From: an uncultured Mycoplasmatota bacterium
Lineage (GTDB): Bacteria > Bacillota_I > Bacilli_A > RF39 > UBA660
DNA length: 41,027 bases
NCBI GenBank assembly: GCA_946488855.1
Contig: CAMLWC010000010.1
Coordinates: 1 to 41,027, forward strand
Direction of reading: 5' to 3'
Under the pieces are notes generated by a model, which did no database searches, had not been told where the DNA came from, and saw only the letters and a program-made list of their open reading frames with translations. Below are positions 32,518-41,027 of the stretch, piece after piece. Made by a program: the position numbers and the translations under genes. Positions within the stretch are counted from its first letter, which is position 1. Each line of letters opens with the position of its first letter.

Positions 32518-33759
32518 GTGAGCGTTATAAAAGTTAATAGTGAAATAAAAAAATTAAAAAAAGTTTTATTACATCGTCCTGGTAAGGAATTATTAAATTT
32601 AACTCCAGATACATTAGGAGAATTATTATTTGATGATATTCCTTATTTGCCAGTGGCACAAAAAGAACATGATCAATTTGCTTCTATTTTAAAAGAAAAT
32701 GGAGTAGAAGTAGTATATTTAGAAGATTTAATGACTGAGGTTTTAATGTTTAACCCTGGGATTAAAGAAAAATTTTTAAAACAATTCATTTATGAAGCAG
32801 GCATTAAAACTCCTAAATATAAAAATTTAGTATATGAATATTTAGATAGTATAAAAGATACTAAGGAATTAGTTTTAAAAACTATGGAAGGAATTCAAAT
32901 TGGTGAATTAGATAGAGAAAAAAGAGAAGTTGAAAAATCATTAGTTGATTTAGTTAGTGAAGAATCAGATTTTCTAGCAAAACCAATGCCTAACTTATAT
33001 TTTACAAGAGATCCATTTGCAAGTATTGGTAATGGAGTATCTTTAAATAAAATGTATTCTGTAACTAGAAATAGAGAAACTATTTATGCAGAATATATAT
33101 TTGAATATCATCCAGAATTTAAAGGTCAATTATCTTTATATTATGATAGATATTTACCTCATCATATTGAAGGTGGTGACGTTTTAAATTTAAATGATCA
33201 TATTTTAGCTGTTGGTTATTCACAAAGAACATGTCCAGAAGCAATCGACCAATTAGCTAAAAATTTATTTAAAGACAAAGATTGTAAAATTGATACAGTT
33301 TTAGCATTTAATATTCCAAATAGTCGTGCATTTATGCATTTGGATACAGTATTTACACAAATTGATTATGATAAATTTACATATCATCCAGGTATAATGG
33401 ATACATTACAAGTATTTGAAATTACAGAAGGAGATATTCCTGATAGTGATGAAGATTTAAATGTTAAAGAAATTAATGATTCATTAGAAAATATTTTATC
33501 ACATTATTTAGGAAGACATATAACTTTAATTCCATGTGCAGGAGGAGATAAAATAGCTTCTGAAAGAGAACAATGGAATGATGGATCTAATACATTATGT
33601 ATAGCTCCTGGTGTGGTTATTGTCTATGATAGAAATGAAGAAACTAATGAAGTATTAAGGCGTCATGGCATAAGAGTACTAGAAATGAATAGTGCAGAAT
33701 TATCAAGAGGACGTGGAGGTCCAAGATGTATGAGTATGCCATTAGAAAGGGAGATGTAA
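32518..33759 (+). CDS. arcA: Arginine deiminase
   Basis: The enzyme converts L-arginine to citrulline and ammonia, the first step of the ATP-yielding deiminase pathway. The 413-residue product has [10 protein letters not shown] (Asp165), HIEGGDVL (Glu218, Asp221), [11 protein letters not shown] (His274) and the catalytic Cys404 in [15 protein letters not shown], so all active-site residues are present. The start is GTG at 32518, decided by AAAGGGTGA nearby; no ATG fits. One base separates it from arcB. Confidence 0.97.
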   Translation: MSVIKVNSEIKKLKKVLLHRPGKELLNLTPDTLGELLFDDIPYLPVAQKEHDQFASILKENGVEVVYLEDLMTEVLMFNPGIKEKFLKQFIYEAGIKTPKYKNLVYEYLDSIKDTKELVLKTMEGIQIGELDREKREVEKSLVDLVSEESDFLAKPMPNLYFTRDPFASIGNGVSLNKMYSVTRNRETIYAEYIFEYHPEFKGQLSLYYDRYLPHHIEGGDVLNLNDHILAVGYSQRTCPEAIDQLAKNLFKDKDCKIDTVLAFNIPNSRAFMHLDTVFTQIDYDKFTYHPGIMDTLQVFEITEGDIPDSDEDLNVKEINDSLENILSHYLGRHITLIPCAGGDKIASEREQWNDGSNTLCIAPGVVIVYDRNEETNEVLRRHGIRVLEMNSAELSRGRGGPRCMSMPLEREM

Positions 33760-33760
33760 T

Positions 33761-34750
33761 ATGAATTTTTATGGAAGAGATTTTTTAAAGCTAATTGATT
33801 ATACTCCAGAAGAAATAGATTATTTAATTAAATTAGCAATTCTTTTTAAAAAAAAGAAACAAGAAGGTAAAAATCATGCTTATTTAAGAGGAAAAAATGT
33901 AGTTTTATTATTTGAAAAAGATTCAACTAGAACAAGATGTGCATTTGAAGTAGGTGCTATGGATTTAGGTATGGGAGTAACATATTTAGGTCCAACTGGT
34001 TCGCAAATGGGTAAAAAAGAAAGTATTGAAGATACAGCTAGAGTATTATCTAGAATGTATGATGGTATTGAATATCGTGGGTTTGATCAAGAAATTGTTG
34101 AAGAACTTGCTAAATATTCTAGAGTTCCAGTATGGAATGGTTTAACTAATGAATTTCATCCAACACAAATGTTAGCAGATGTTATGACAATAAAAGAACA
34201 TTTTGGTGAAATTCGCGGTAAAAAATTAGTATTTTTAGGTGATGGTCGTAATAATGTTGCCAATTCATTAATGGTTGTTTGTTCTAAGTTAGGAATCAAT
34301 TTTGTTTGTTGTTCACCAAATAAATTATTTCCAAGTAAAGATTTAATAAATCAATGTAAAGAATTTGCTAAAAAATATAATTCTACGGTTGAATTTATTG
34401 AAGATCCTAAAGAAGCTGTTAAAAATGCTGATGTATTATATACTGATGTTTGGGTTTCAATGGGTGAAGATGCTAGTATTTGGGAAGAAAGAATTAAATT
34501 ATTAAAACCTTATCAAGTAAATAAAGAATTAATGAATTTAGCTAATAGTGATGCTATATTCTTACATTGTTTACCATCATTCCATGATTTAAAAACAACA
34601 ATAGGAAAAGAAATACATGAGAAGTTTGGTTTGACAGAAATGGAAGTAACTAATGAAGTTTTTGAATCAAAACAATCTAAAGTTTTTGACGAAGCTGAAA
34701 ATAGATTACATACAATCAAAGCTATCATGTTTGCAACTTTATACAAATGA
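33761..34750 (+). CDS. arcB: Ornithine carbamoyltransferase (catabolic)
   Basis: In this operon the enzyme phosphorolyses citrulline to ornithine and carbamoyl phosphate. The 329-residue product has the carbamoyl-phosphate motif STRTR (about residues 55-59), HPTQ, the ornithine-binding region around VWVSMGE and the HCLP motif near the C-terminus. Placement between arcA and arcC argues for the catabolic role; no arginine biosynthesis genes are nearby. The AAAGGGAG site lies in the arcA end. The stop TGA overlaps the arcC start (ATGA). Confidence 0.96.
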   Translation: MNFYGRDFLKLIDYTPEEIDYLIKLAILFKKKKQEGKNHAYLRGKNVVLLFEKDSTRTRCAFEVGAMDLGMGVTYLGPTGSQMGKKESIEDTARVLSRMYDGIEYRGFDQEIVEELAKYSRVPVWNGLTNEFHPTQMLADVMTIKEHFGEIRGKKLVFLGDGRNNVANSLMVVCSKLGINFVCCSPNKLFPSKDLINQCKEFAKKYNSTVEFIEDPKEAVKNADVLYTDVWVSMGEDASIWEERIKLLKPYQVNKELMNLANSDAIFLHCLPSFHDLKTTIGKEIHEKFGLTEMEVTNEVFESKQSKVFDEAENRLHTIKAIMFATLYK

Positions 34751-35688
34751 GAAGAAAAGTAGTTATAGCACTAGGTGGTAATGCATTAGGAAATACTCCT
34801 AGTGAACAATTAGAATTAATTAAAAAAACTGCAAAAAATATTGTTGACGTTATTGAAGATGGATATGATGTAGTTATAACTCATGGTAATGGTCCACAAG
34901 TTGGAATGATTAATTTAGCAATGGAAGTATCTCATGAAGAAGCAAATACTCCTGATATGCCATTTGCTGAATGTGGTGCTATGAGTCAAGGTTATATTGG
35001 TTATCATTTACAACAATCAATTCAAAAAGAATTGTTAAAGAGAAATATGCGTAAAAATTGTATAACTGTTATAACTCAAGTATTAGTTGATGATAAGGAT
35101 GAAGCATTTAAAAATCCAACTAAACCAATCGGTAGTTTCTACACAAAAGAAGAAGCAGATCAAATTACTAAAGAAAAAGGTTATGTATTTAAAGAGGATG
35201 CCGGTCGCGGTTATAGAAGAGTAGTAGCCAGTCCAAATCCAGTTAAAATAATCGAAAATAAAGTAATTAAAGATTTAGTTGATAAAAGAAACATTGTAAT
35301 TGCTGCTGGTGGTGGTGGAATTCCAATTGTTAAAAAAAGAAATGGATATCAAGGAGTAGATGCTGTTATAGACAAAGACAAAACAAGCGCTAAACTTGCT
35401 ATAGATTTAAATGCTGATATATTCTTAATTTTAACTGCAGTAGAAAAGGTTTCAATTAATTTTGGTAAAGAAAACGAACAAAAATTAGATTTATTAACAG
35501 TAAAACAAGCAAAAGATTATATGAAAAGTGATGAGTTTAAGAAAGGTAGTATGCTCCCTAAAATTGAAGCATGTATTGATTATGTAACTCATAAAAAAGA
35601 TGGACAAGCAATTATTACATCATTAAGTAAGTTAAAAGATGCATTGTTAGGAAGAACAGGCACAATTATTGTAAGAAAGGGAGAATAA
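34747..35688 (+). CDS. arcC: Carbamate kinase
   Basis: The enzyme transfers phosphate from carbamoyl phosphate to ADP, giving the ATP of the arginine deiminase pathway. The 313-residue product has the amino-acid kinase start [20 protein letters not shown], the family-specific [14 protein letters not shown], and [10 protein letters not shown] with [14 protein letters not shown]. Length and motifs are standard. It overlaps arcB by four bases and is followed after one base by the antiporter gene. Confidence 0.96.
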   Translation: MRRKVVIALGGNALGNTPSEQLELIKKTAKNIVDVIEDGYDVVITHGNGPQVGMINLAMEVSHEEANTPDMPFAECGAMSQGYIGYHLQQSIQKELLKRNMRKNCITVITQVLVDDKDEAFKNPTKPIGSFYTKEEADQITKEKGYVFKEDAGRGYRRVVASPNPVKIIENKVIKDLVDKRNIVIAAGGGGIPIVKKRNGYQGVDAVIDKDKTSAKLAIDLNADIFLILTAVEKVSINFGKENEQKLDLLTVKQAKDYMKSDEFKKGSMLPKIEACIDYVTHKKDGQAIITSLSKLKDALLGRTGTIIVRKGE

Positions 35689-35689
35689 T

Positions 35690-37147
35690 ATGGCTAAAAA
35701 GAAAAGAAAAGAGTTTTTAACTGCTTTTTCGATTATATTCATATTAATATTCGCTTTAGGAATTGTTTCACATTTTCTACCTAAAGCAGAATTTGTAACT
35801 AACGCTGAAGGAGTTGAAGAAATTGTAAATGGTAGTGGTGTTGTAGGAGCTACACTTCCAGATGTATTATTATCTCCTATATTAGGATTTGAAAATGCAA
35901 TTGATGTTTGTATATTTGTTTTAATATTAGGTGGTTTCTTAGCTACTATTGCAAGAACAGAAGCATTAGAAACAGGTATTAAAGTTTTAGTAAAAAAACT
36001 AAAAGGTAAAGAATTAGTTTTAATTCCAATTTTAATGTTTATATTCTCAATTGCTGGTACAACTTATGGTATGCTTGAAGAAACTGTAGGTTTCTATGCA
36101 TTATTATCTGCTACAATGGTTATGGCTGGAATGGATACATTAGTAGCTTCAGCTGTTGTATTATTAGGAGCAGGTTCTGGTGTTTTAGGTTCAACTGTAA
36201 ACCCATTTGCAGTAGGAGCTGCAGTATCTGCTTTACCAGAAGGTGTTGTAGTTAATCAAGGTTTAATTATTGGTATTGGTGTAGCTTTATGGCTTACAAC
36301 ATTATTAATTTCAATTATCTTTGTTATGGCTTATGCTAAAAGAGTAATTAAGAAAAAAGGTTCTACATTCTTATCTTTAAGAGAAAGAAAGAATATGGAA
36401 GAAGAATATGGGGCACATGCTAATACTGATTTAGATAATGTTAGATTATCAGGAAAACAAAAAGTTACTTTATGGTTATTTGCTTTAACATTCTTAGTTA
36501 TGATTGTAGGATTTATTCCTTGGGAATCATTTGGTATTGATATTTTCACTAAATTTACAGGCTGGTTAACAGGTATGCCATTAGGACAATGGTATTTCTA
36601 TGAATCAGCATTATGGTTCTTAATTATGTCAGTTATCATTGGTTTAGTTAATAGAACTGGTGAAAAACAATTTGTTGATACATTTATTGATGGTGCTGAC
36701 GATATGGTAGGAGTTATCTTAATAATTGCTATAGCACGTGGTGCTTCAGTATTAATGCAAAGCACATATTTAGATAATTATATTATATATAATGCTGCAG
36801 AACTACTTAAAAATGTTCCAGTAATTATATTTGCTCCATTTAACTATGTAGTTCATATTTTATTATCAGTTTTGGTTCCATCAAGTTCAGGATTAGCAAC
36901 TTTATCAGCACCAATTATTGGTCCAGTTGCAGATCAATTAGGATATAGTGTTGAAGGTACTATTATGACATTAGTAGCTGCAAATGGATTAGTTAATTTA
37001 ATTACTCCAACTTGTGGTGCTATCATGGGCGGACTTGCTTTAGCTAAAGTTGAATATGCAACTTGGGTTAAATTTGCCTTAAAAATCGTATTTACTATTG
37101 CAATAGTTAATATCATTATTTTAACAACAGTTATGATGTTTGTATAG
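35690..37147 (+). CDS. YfcC-family membrane antiporter, likely arginine/ornithine exchange
   Basis: The 485-residue product has about eleven to twelve membrane helices and the YfcC/ArcD2-type features: an N-terminal basic tail, GATLPDVLLSPILGFENAID, the repeated re-entrant loops TTYGMLEETVGF and GAGSGVLGSTVNPFAVGAA, and the second copy LVPSSSGLATLSAPIIGPVA with LITPTCGAIMGG. As last gene of the arginine operon it probably swaps ornithine for arginine. YfcC proteins also include carriers of other substrates, so the substrate is from context. A strong terminator follows. Confidence 0.85.
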   Translation: MAKKKRKEFLTAFSIIFILIFALGIVSHFLPKAEFVTNAEGVEEIVNGSGVVGATLPDVLLSPILGFENAIDVCIFVLILGGFLATIARTEALETGIKVLVKKLKGKELVLIPILMFIFSIAGTTYGMLEETVGFYALLSATMVMAGMDTLVASAVVLLGAGSGVLGSTVNPFAVGAAVSALPEGVVVNQGLIIGIGVALWLTTLLISIIFVMAYAKRVIKKKGSTFLSLRERKNMEEEYGAHANTDLDNVRLSGKQKVTLWLFALTFLVMIVGFIPWESFGIDIFTKFTGWLTGMPLGQWYFYESALWFLIMSVIIGLVNRTGEKQFVDTFIDGADDMVGVILIIAIARGASVLMQSTYLDNYIIYNAAELLKNVPVIIFAPFNYVVHILLSVLVPSSSGLATLSAPIIGPVADQLGYSVEGTIMTLVAANGLVNLITPTCGAIMGGLALAKVEYATWVKFALKIVFTIAIVNIIILTTVMMFV

Positions 37148-37169
37148 AGATGGAAACATCTCTTTTTTT
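37146..37169 (+). terminator. Terminator of the arginine operon
   Basis: AGAGATG, loop GAAA, CATCTCT, then Ts. The last two Ts begin the TTGACA of the next promoter. Confidence 0.9.
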
Positions 37170-37195
37170 GACAAATTAAATAATTATGGTATAAT
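37168..37195 (+). promoter_or_regulatory. Promoter of the 112-residue gene
   Basis: TTGACA (37168-37173), a 16-base spacer and extended -10 TGGTATAAT (37187-37195). The -35 overlaps the T-run of the arginine operon terminator. Confidence 0.75.
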
Positions 37196-37216
37196 ATTCC
37201 ACTTTGGAGGGATTTT

Positions 37217-37555
37217 ATGAAACATGAAATAGAATTAGAAAAATTGAAAATTTGTTTTGATAATGTGTGTAAAAAAATTTCTAAGAAAAATTTGAGAATT
37301 ACAGAATTTGAGGGATATTATATTATTTTTAAAGAGGCATTATATAGCGGATTATTTTCAACCGATTATTTAAAAAATATGGCAAATTTATTATTAAAAG
37401 CTAAAGTTAATATTCATAATAAAAAAGATAAAAATAAATTAGAATATTATTATCTTGAATTAAAGAAAATAATTATATTTATTGAAAATAGTTCCAAATC
37501 AATAGTTGAACAAGTTGATGGAATAGTGGTAAAAAAAGTATATAAAAAATTCTAA
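37217..37555 (+). CDS. Small protein of unknown function (112 residues)
   Basis: The product is soluble, mostly helical and Lys-rich: IELEKLKICFDNVCKKISKK at the start, FEGYYIIFKEALYSGLFSTD in the middle, then Lys-rich helices and a basic end (VVKKVYKKF). There is no signal peptide or membrane helix. I do not recognise a family. A near-consensus promoter and a TTGGAGGG ribosome site support that it is real and well expressed. It is a single-gene unit convergent with the FkbM gene. Confidence 0.75.
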   Translation: MKHEIELEKLKICFDNVCKKISKKNLRITEFEGYYIIFKEALYSGLFSTDYLKNMANLLLKAKVNIHNKKDKNKLEYYYLELKKIIIFIENSSKSIVEQVDGIVVKKVYKKF

Positions 37556-37559
37556 TAGA

Positions 37560-37583
37560 AGAAGATAAGTTTTATCTTCTTTT
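37560..37583. terminator. Bidirectional terminator between the small gene and the FkbM gene
   Basis: AGAAGATAA, three bases, TTATCTTCT, with Ts after it. It overlaps the stop of the minus-strand FkbM gene. Confidence 0.75.
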
Positions 37584-38508
37584 ATTTTGGTATACATATT
37601 AAAACTATTTCAGTAGGGAAAATATTATTACCATAATTTCTTAAATAAAAATTATAATTATTATTATATTCATAAATTAATTTTGGTAATTTCCATAAAT
37701 CTTCATTATTGTGGTATACTGATATTAACAAAATAGGATTATCATTTATAATATGATTTTTAGCACCTAATATAGCATTATATTCTTCACCTTCGATATC
37801 CATTTTAATTATATCAATTTTTTCTAAGATATCATTATCTAAGCTAACTGTTTCTATTTCTATATCACCATTGTCATCAATTTGATTAGCAGAAGAATTT
37901 ACCAAACTATTTTTTAAATACATAATAGAATTGTCATTAGAAACAGCTTTGTTTTTATAAATAATATTTTCATATCTACTTAAATTATTTTTTAATGTAG
38001 CCATTGTATAATTAGTTATTTCATAACAATATATTTTTTTATAATTATTATAAGTTTCTATATAATCTAAAGTTGTATCTCCAATATAAGAACCAATATC
38101 TACAAATACTTGATTGATACATTCTGGAATTATATCTAAATCAAAATAATGTTTAAAAGTGTTATTCATACAATCTTTTAAATTTTTAAAATCGTATTGA
38201 TACCAATTATTTAATATTGCGAACAATAATTTTTTAGAAGTATAGTCATTTAAAATATTATATAACCAAACATAATCATCAATATGTTCATAAAATGATT
38301 TTGCTTTTTCATATATTTCGTTATAATCATTTTTTTCTATGTCTAATGTTCCCCAATATTTAAAATCATTCAAAAATTTTTGAATTGACTTTTGAGTATC
38401 AGGATGAACTTTATTAAAACTATTTTTGATATTAATAAATATTTCATCTAAAGTCATACTTTTAATTTTTATAACTAAATCATTAAAATTTTTATCAACT
38501 ATATTCAA
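37582..38508 (-). CDS. FkbM-family SAM-dependent methyltransferase
   Basis: FkbM enzymes O-methylate sugars or lipids. The 308-residue product has an N-terminal helical part of about 135 residues and then the methyltransferase fold with FVDIGSYIGDTTLDYIE (SAM-binding loop), YCYEITNYTM (acidic residue after the second strand) and the FkbM signature IDIIKMDIEGEEYNAILGA, ending in LLISVYHNNEDLWKLP. The acceptor is unknown; an envelope glycan would fit the rest of the window. The start is TTG at 38508, decided by TAGGTGA five bases upstream; a GTG at 38517 falls inside that site. Confidence 0.88.
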   Translation of the reverse strand: MNIVDKNFNDLVIKIKSMTLDEIFINIKNSFNKVHPDTQKSIQKFLNDFKYWGTLDIEKNDYNEIYEKAKSFYEHIDDYVWLYNILNDYTSKKLLFAILNNWYQYDFKNLKDCMNNTFKHYFDLDIIPECINQVFVDIGSYIGDTTLDYIETYNNYKKIYCYEITNYTMATLKNNLSRYENIIYKNKAVSNDNSIMYLKNSLVNSSANQIDDNGDIEIETVSLDNDILEKIDIIKMDIEGEEYNAILGAKNHIINDNPILLISVYHNNEDLWKLPKLIYEYNNNYNFYLRNYGNNIFPTEIVLICIPK

Positions 38509-38584
38509 ATTAATCACCTATAAAAAAAGTATGCAATAAAATGATTATTTTTACAATAAATTTATTTAATTATGTCAAAATATT

Positions 38585-38593
38585 TGATATAAT
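38585..38593 (+). promoter_or_regulatory. Extended -10 (TGATATAAT) of the yqeG-yqeH operon
   Basis: TGATATAAT ends 21 bases before the yqeG ATG; AGGAG follows as ribosome site. Confidence 0.65.
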
Positions 38594-38614
38594 TGTATTT
38601 AGGAGTTGTTAGAT

Positions 38615-39136
38615 ATGGAAAAATATATACCTGATATTTATCAAAAAAGTATTTACACAATAAATTATGATGCTTTATATAATAGAGGAATAAGATGTTT
38701 GTTGATAGATTTGGATAACACAATAGTTCCAATTACTATGAAGAAACCTAATAAAAAAGTTAAAGAATTATTTGATGATTTAAAAACTAAAGGATTTAAG
38801 ATTATAATTTTTTCTAATAGCCCTAAAGCAAGAGTAAAACCATTTAAAGATGAGTTAGATGTTGATTGTTGTGCAAGTGCTTTCAAACCATTTAAATTTA
38901 AATACAATAAAGTTTTAGATGAATATAAATTAAATGTTTCGACAGTTGCTTGTATAGGAGATCAATTATTAACTGATATAAAAGGTGGCAATAACATAGG
39001 AATCACAACAATTTTAGTAAATTCAATTGGAACAAAAGAAAGATTAACAACTAGAATCAATCGTTATTTTGAAAGAAAAATATTAAAAAAATTAAGAGAT
39101 AATGATTTGTTTACCAAAGGAAAGTATTATGAATAA
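38615..39136 (+). CDS. yqeG: YqeG-family HAD phosphatase
   Basis: YqeG is a HAD superfamily III phosphatase related to phosphatidylglycerophosphate phosphatase. The 173-residue product begins with YIPDIYQKSIYTINYDALYN and has LLIDLDNTIVP (motif I), IIFSNSP (motif II), KPFKFKY (conserved Lys) and CIGDQLLTDIKGG (motif IV), all in family order. The ATG at 38615 lies nine bases after AGGAG; a TTG at 38606 abuts that site and is rejected. It overlaps yqeH by 8 bases, the conserved Bacillota pair. Confidence 0.92.
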   Translation: MEKYIPDIYQKSIYTINYDALYNRGIRCLLIDLDNTIVPITMKKPNKKVKELFDDLKTKGFKIIIFSNSPKARVKPFKDELDVDCCASAFKPFKFKYNKVLDEYKLNVSTVACIGDQLLTDIKGGNNIGITTILVNSIGTKERLTTRINRYFERKILKKLRDNDLFTKGKYYE

Positions 39137-40055
39137 ATGTAAAGGTTGCGGAGATATAATTGAAAATAACGATTTATGTGAAAGATGTTTTAGAATAAAA
39201 CATTATAATGATTATAAAATTGTATCTAAAACTAATAAAGACTTTATTCCTATTTTAGAAAATATTAATAAAACAAATGATTTAGTTGTATTAGTTGTTG
39301 ATTTATTTAATATTGGTGATTTATCAATTATAAGAAAATATTTGAAAAATGATATTTTATTAGTATTAACAAAAAGAGATATATTACCTAAAAGTGTTTC
39401 TTTTGATAAATTATATAATTATGATTATAAAATTGATTTTATAGATAAAATAATTATTAGTAGTAATAAAAATTATAACTTTGATGAATTATTAGATAAA
39501 ATAAATAAATATAAAAAATCCAATAATGTTTATGTTGTAGGATATACAAATGCTGGTAAATCAACAATGATTAATAAATTAATATATAATTATTCTGATA
39601 ATAAAACAGAAATAACTACTAGTCCTCTTCCAAGTACAACTTTAAATACTATTGAAATAAAATTAAATGATATTACTTTAATTGATACACCAGGACTATT
39701 AGATGAAGGTGATATAGTAAATTATGTAAATGGTAGTGAATTAAAAAAAATAATACCTAAAAAAGAGATAAAACCAGTAACATATCAGGTAAAGGGTACA
39801 CAAACTATTACAGTAGAACCATATTTACAAATCGAAGCCAGTGATATTGATTTAACTTTTTATATATCAAATAGTTTAGAAATAAAAAGATATTATAAAA
39901 GCATATCAAACAATTTAAAAAAACATGTTGTTGAAGTTAATAAAAATGATGTTGTAATAAAAGGATTATGTTTTATTAAAACAAATAAAAAAAGTGTATT
40001 AAATATTTACACTTTAGATAATGTTTCAGTATTTACTCGTGATAGTATAATTTAG
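39129..40055 (+). CDS. yqeH: YqeH, circularly permuted GTPase for 30S ribosome assembly
   Basis: The 308-residue product has an N-terminal zinc finger (Cys4, Cys7, Cys17, Cys20), then G motifs in permuted order: G4 TKRD (81-84) comes first, then G1 GYTNAGKST (138-146) and G3 DTPG (186-189). A C-terminal RNA-binding region follows; it is shorter than in Bacillus (366 residues in total). AAAGGAAAG before the ATG at 39129 fixes the start. The 3' end overlaps the convergent amidotransferase-like gene by 23 bases, with no terminator between them. Confidence 0.93.
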   Translation: MNKCKGCGDIIENNDLCERCFRIKHYNDYKIVSKTNKDFIPILENINKTNDLVVLVVDLFNIGDLSIIRKYLKNDILLVLTKRDILPKSVSFDKLYNYDYKIDFIDKIIISSNKNYNFDELLDKINKYKKSNNVYVVGYTNAGKSTMINKLIYNYSDNKTEITTSPLPSTTLNTIEIKLNDITLIDTPGLLDEGDIVNYVNGSELKKIIPKKEIKPVTYQVKGTQTITVEPYLQIEASDIDLTFYISNSLEIKRYYKSISNNLKKHVVEVNKNDVVIKGLCFIKTNKKSVLNIYTLDNVSVFTRDSII

Positions 40056-40722
40056 CAGCTTCAATAAAGTTAGTGAATATTTTTTTACTATTTAAATCTT
40101 TATCGTAATTTTTTTCTGGATGCCATTGTAGACCAATATTAAAAAGGTCTTCTTTTTTTTCTATTGCTTCGATCACATCATCACAAGTTCCAACTATATC
40201 GTAATCGCCACTATTACACACTTTATAATCATGAAAGCTATTTACTAATATTTTATCTTCTTTTAAAATATTATATAATTTAGAATCTTTTTCAATATTC
40301 ACCAAATGTTTATAATCTTTTTTACTATTATGAAATTTATTTTCAATGACTATGTTTTGATTATTGTTGTCATAATTACACATAGTCTGCATTCCCATAC
40401 AAATACCTAATAAAGGTATTTTCTTTTTATTACAATAATCACATATAAAAATATGATGTTCAAATCTTTTAGATCCTCCTGGTATTATTATTCCATTACA
40501 TAAATTGATTTGTCTAATCAATATTTCTTTATCTTCATTATTAAATTTATTAGTGTCTTTTGGTCTAGTTTTATAGTAATCAATTAATAAAGGAGGTAAT
40601 ATAACAATAGGAATACCTCCATATTTGATAATAGCTTTTCTATAATTATCAAAAACGCAAATTGTACTTTTTTGTTTTATCGAATAATCATCTATTCCAA
40701 CAATACCAATAATAGGTTTCAT
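40033..40722 (-). CDS. Class I glutamine amidotransferase-like peptidase (C26, gamma-glutamyl-GABA hydrolase type)
   Basis: The 229-residue product has the C26 layout: PIIGIVGI at the start, YGGIPIVILPP, GIIIPGGSKRFE, the nucleophile elbow LLGICMGMQ (catalytic Cys), VNSFHDY and the His-Glu pair in QWHPEKN near the end. PuuD-type enzymes hydrolyse gamma-glutamyl bonds, for example gamma-glutamyl-GABA; some family members act on cell-wall peptides. The substrate is unknown and no polyamine genes are nearby. The ATG has a GGTGAT site. It is convergent with yqeH with a 23-base overlap. Confidence 0.88.
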   Translation of the reverse strand: MKPIIGIVGIDDYSIKQKSTICVFDNYRKAIIKYGGIPIVILPPLLIDYYKTRPKDTNKFNNEDKEILIRQINLCNGIIIPGGSKRFEHHIFICDYCNKKKIPLLGICMGMQTMCNYDNNNQNIVIENKFHNSKKDYKHLVNIEKDSKLYNILKEDKILVNSFHDYKVCNSGDYDIVGTCDDVIEAIEKKEDLFNIGLQWHPEKNYDKDLNSKKIFTNFIEAAKLYYHE

Positions 40723-40765
40723 AATATCACCATTTTTATTATGAAATTATTTTAAAATAATATAC

Positions 40766-40790
40766 AAAAAAAGCCTTTTTGGCTTTTTTT
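40766..40790. terminator. Terminator of the collagen-like gene
   Basis: A7-GCC, five Ts, GGC-T7 is a symmetrical hairpin directly after the collagen-like gene's stop on the minus strand. Confidence 0.8.
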
Positions 40791-40791
40791 A

Positions 40792-41025
40792 TTAAGGACC
40801 AGTAGGTCCTGTTGGTCCAGTAGGTCCGGTAGCACCTTCAGGTCCAGTAGGTCCAGTAGCACCTTCAGGTCCAGTAGGTCCAGTAGCGCCTTCAGGTCCA
40901 GTAGCTCCAGTAGCACCTTCAGGTCCAGTAGGTCCAGTAGCACCTTCAGGTCCAGTAGCTCCAGTAGCACCATCAGGTCCAGTAGGTCCAGTAGCACCTT
41001 CAGGTCCAGTAGGTCCAGTAGCGCC
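40792..41025 (-). CDS. 3' end of a collagen-like Gly-X-Y repeat protein (5' part outside window)
   Basis: On the minus strand the frame is open from the window edge to a TAA at 40794-40792. It reads as pure Gly-X-Y triplets: repeats of GATGPTGPE with the variants GATGATGPE and GATGPTGPD, ending [11 protein letters not shown]. The 77 visible residues contain no other sequence. Such proteins form triple helices on cell or spore surfaces (for example BclA-like exosporium hairs) in Bacillota; which type applies here depends on the missing N-terminus. Base composition is far richer in G+C than the rest because of Gly, Pro and Ala codons. Another frame that gives a Leu/Asp-rich peptide is a by-product of the repeat. 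Confidence 0.9.
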   Translation of the reverse strand, partial: GATGPTGPEGATGPTGPDGATGATGPEGATGPTGPEGATGATGPEGATGPTGPEGATGPTGPEGATGPTGPTGPTGP

Positions 41026-41027
41026 TT
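40832..41027. repeat. 27-base tandem repeat array (seven full units plus a partial one)
   Basis: Each unit reads GCACCTTCA, GGTCCAGTA, then GGTCCAGTA or GCTCCAGTA on the plus strand. Units start at 40832 and repeat every 27 bases to the window edge, with few single-base differences. It encodes the nine-residue collagen-like repeat on the minus strand. Confidence 0.92.

Noticed and set aside
40752-40997. A Leu/Asp-rich minus-strand frame over the repeat array
   Set aside because: It is an out-of-frame reading of the collagen-like repeat. The Gly-X-Y frame has a proper stop and terminator and is the known protein type.

Overview
The window is about 41 kb of very AT-rich DNA (roughly a quarter G+C by eye). 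It is densely coded, with short intergenic gaps and many 1-20 base gene overlaps. The gene set points to a low-GC Bacillota of the Bacilli side: RNase J, a DnaB/DnaI helicase-loading pair, AddAB instead of RecBCD, YlxM next to FtsY, a YqeG-YqeH pair, and strong AGGAGG-type ribosome binding sites. TGA is a stop codon (for example at the dnaB/dnaI junction), so this is not a Mycoplasma-type code. Short versions of several proteins (AddA, AddB, YqeH, FtsY) suggest a streamlined host-associated, probably gut, lineage such as the RF39/Erysipelotrichales neighbourhood. That placement is inference.

Layout. 1-7.6 kb: the 3' end of a surface-type protein, RNase J (minus strand), ftsY with a small membrane protein and ylxM, two divergent XRE regulators, dnaB-dnaI, a CotD-like coat protein candidate, and a MazE/MazF-type toxin-antitoxin pair bracketed by near-identical terminators. 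7.6-15.4 kb is a cell-envelope block: two polytopic GT-C type membrane proteins, a GtrB-like glycosyltransferase with a GtrA-like partner, two VanY-type D,D-carboxypeptidases, and an Amidase_6 protein followed by a 39-residue membrane or lipoprotein peptide. 15.5-24.9 kb: a HAD-acyltransferase fusion, a hybrid histidine kinase with two receiver domains and an HPt domain, and a DacA-type carboxypeptidase. Three disrupted genes lie here: a Nudix gene and the gene after an ECF sigma factor, each with an in-frame stop, and a histidine phosphatase with a frameshift at an A7 run. An unknown conserved-looking protein and a Fic protein lacking the catalytic His follow.

24.9-30.3 kb is the addB-addA recombination pair. 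30.4-37.1 kb is one long operon: a polar amino acid ABC importer (lipoprotein, permease, ATPase), then arginine deiminase, ornithine carbamoyltransferase, carbamate kinase and a YfcC-type antiporter. It forms a complete ATP-yielding arginine catabolism unit. 37.2-41 kb: a small unknown gene, an FkbM methyltransferase, yqeG-yqeH, a class I glutamine amidotransferase-like peptidase, and the 3' end of a collagen-like Gly-X-Y protein built of 27-base tandem repeats.

Regulation is uniform and visible. At least a dozen genes start just downstream of an extended -10 box (TGnTATAAT or TGnTATACT) with very short leaders. Several promoters begin inside the T-run of the preceding terminator. No tRNA, rRNA, CRISPR array or insertion sequence was recognised. 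No stretch above about 300 bases lacks a gene or gene remnant.
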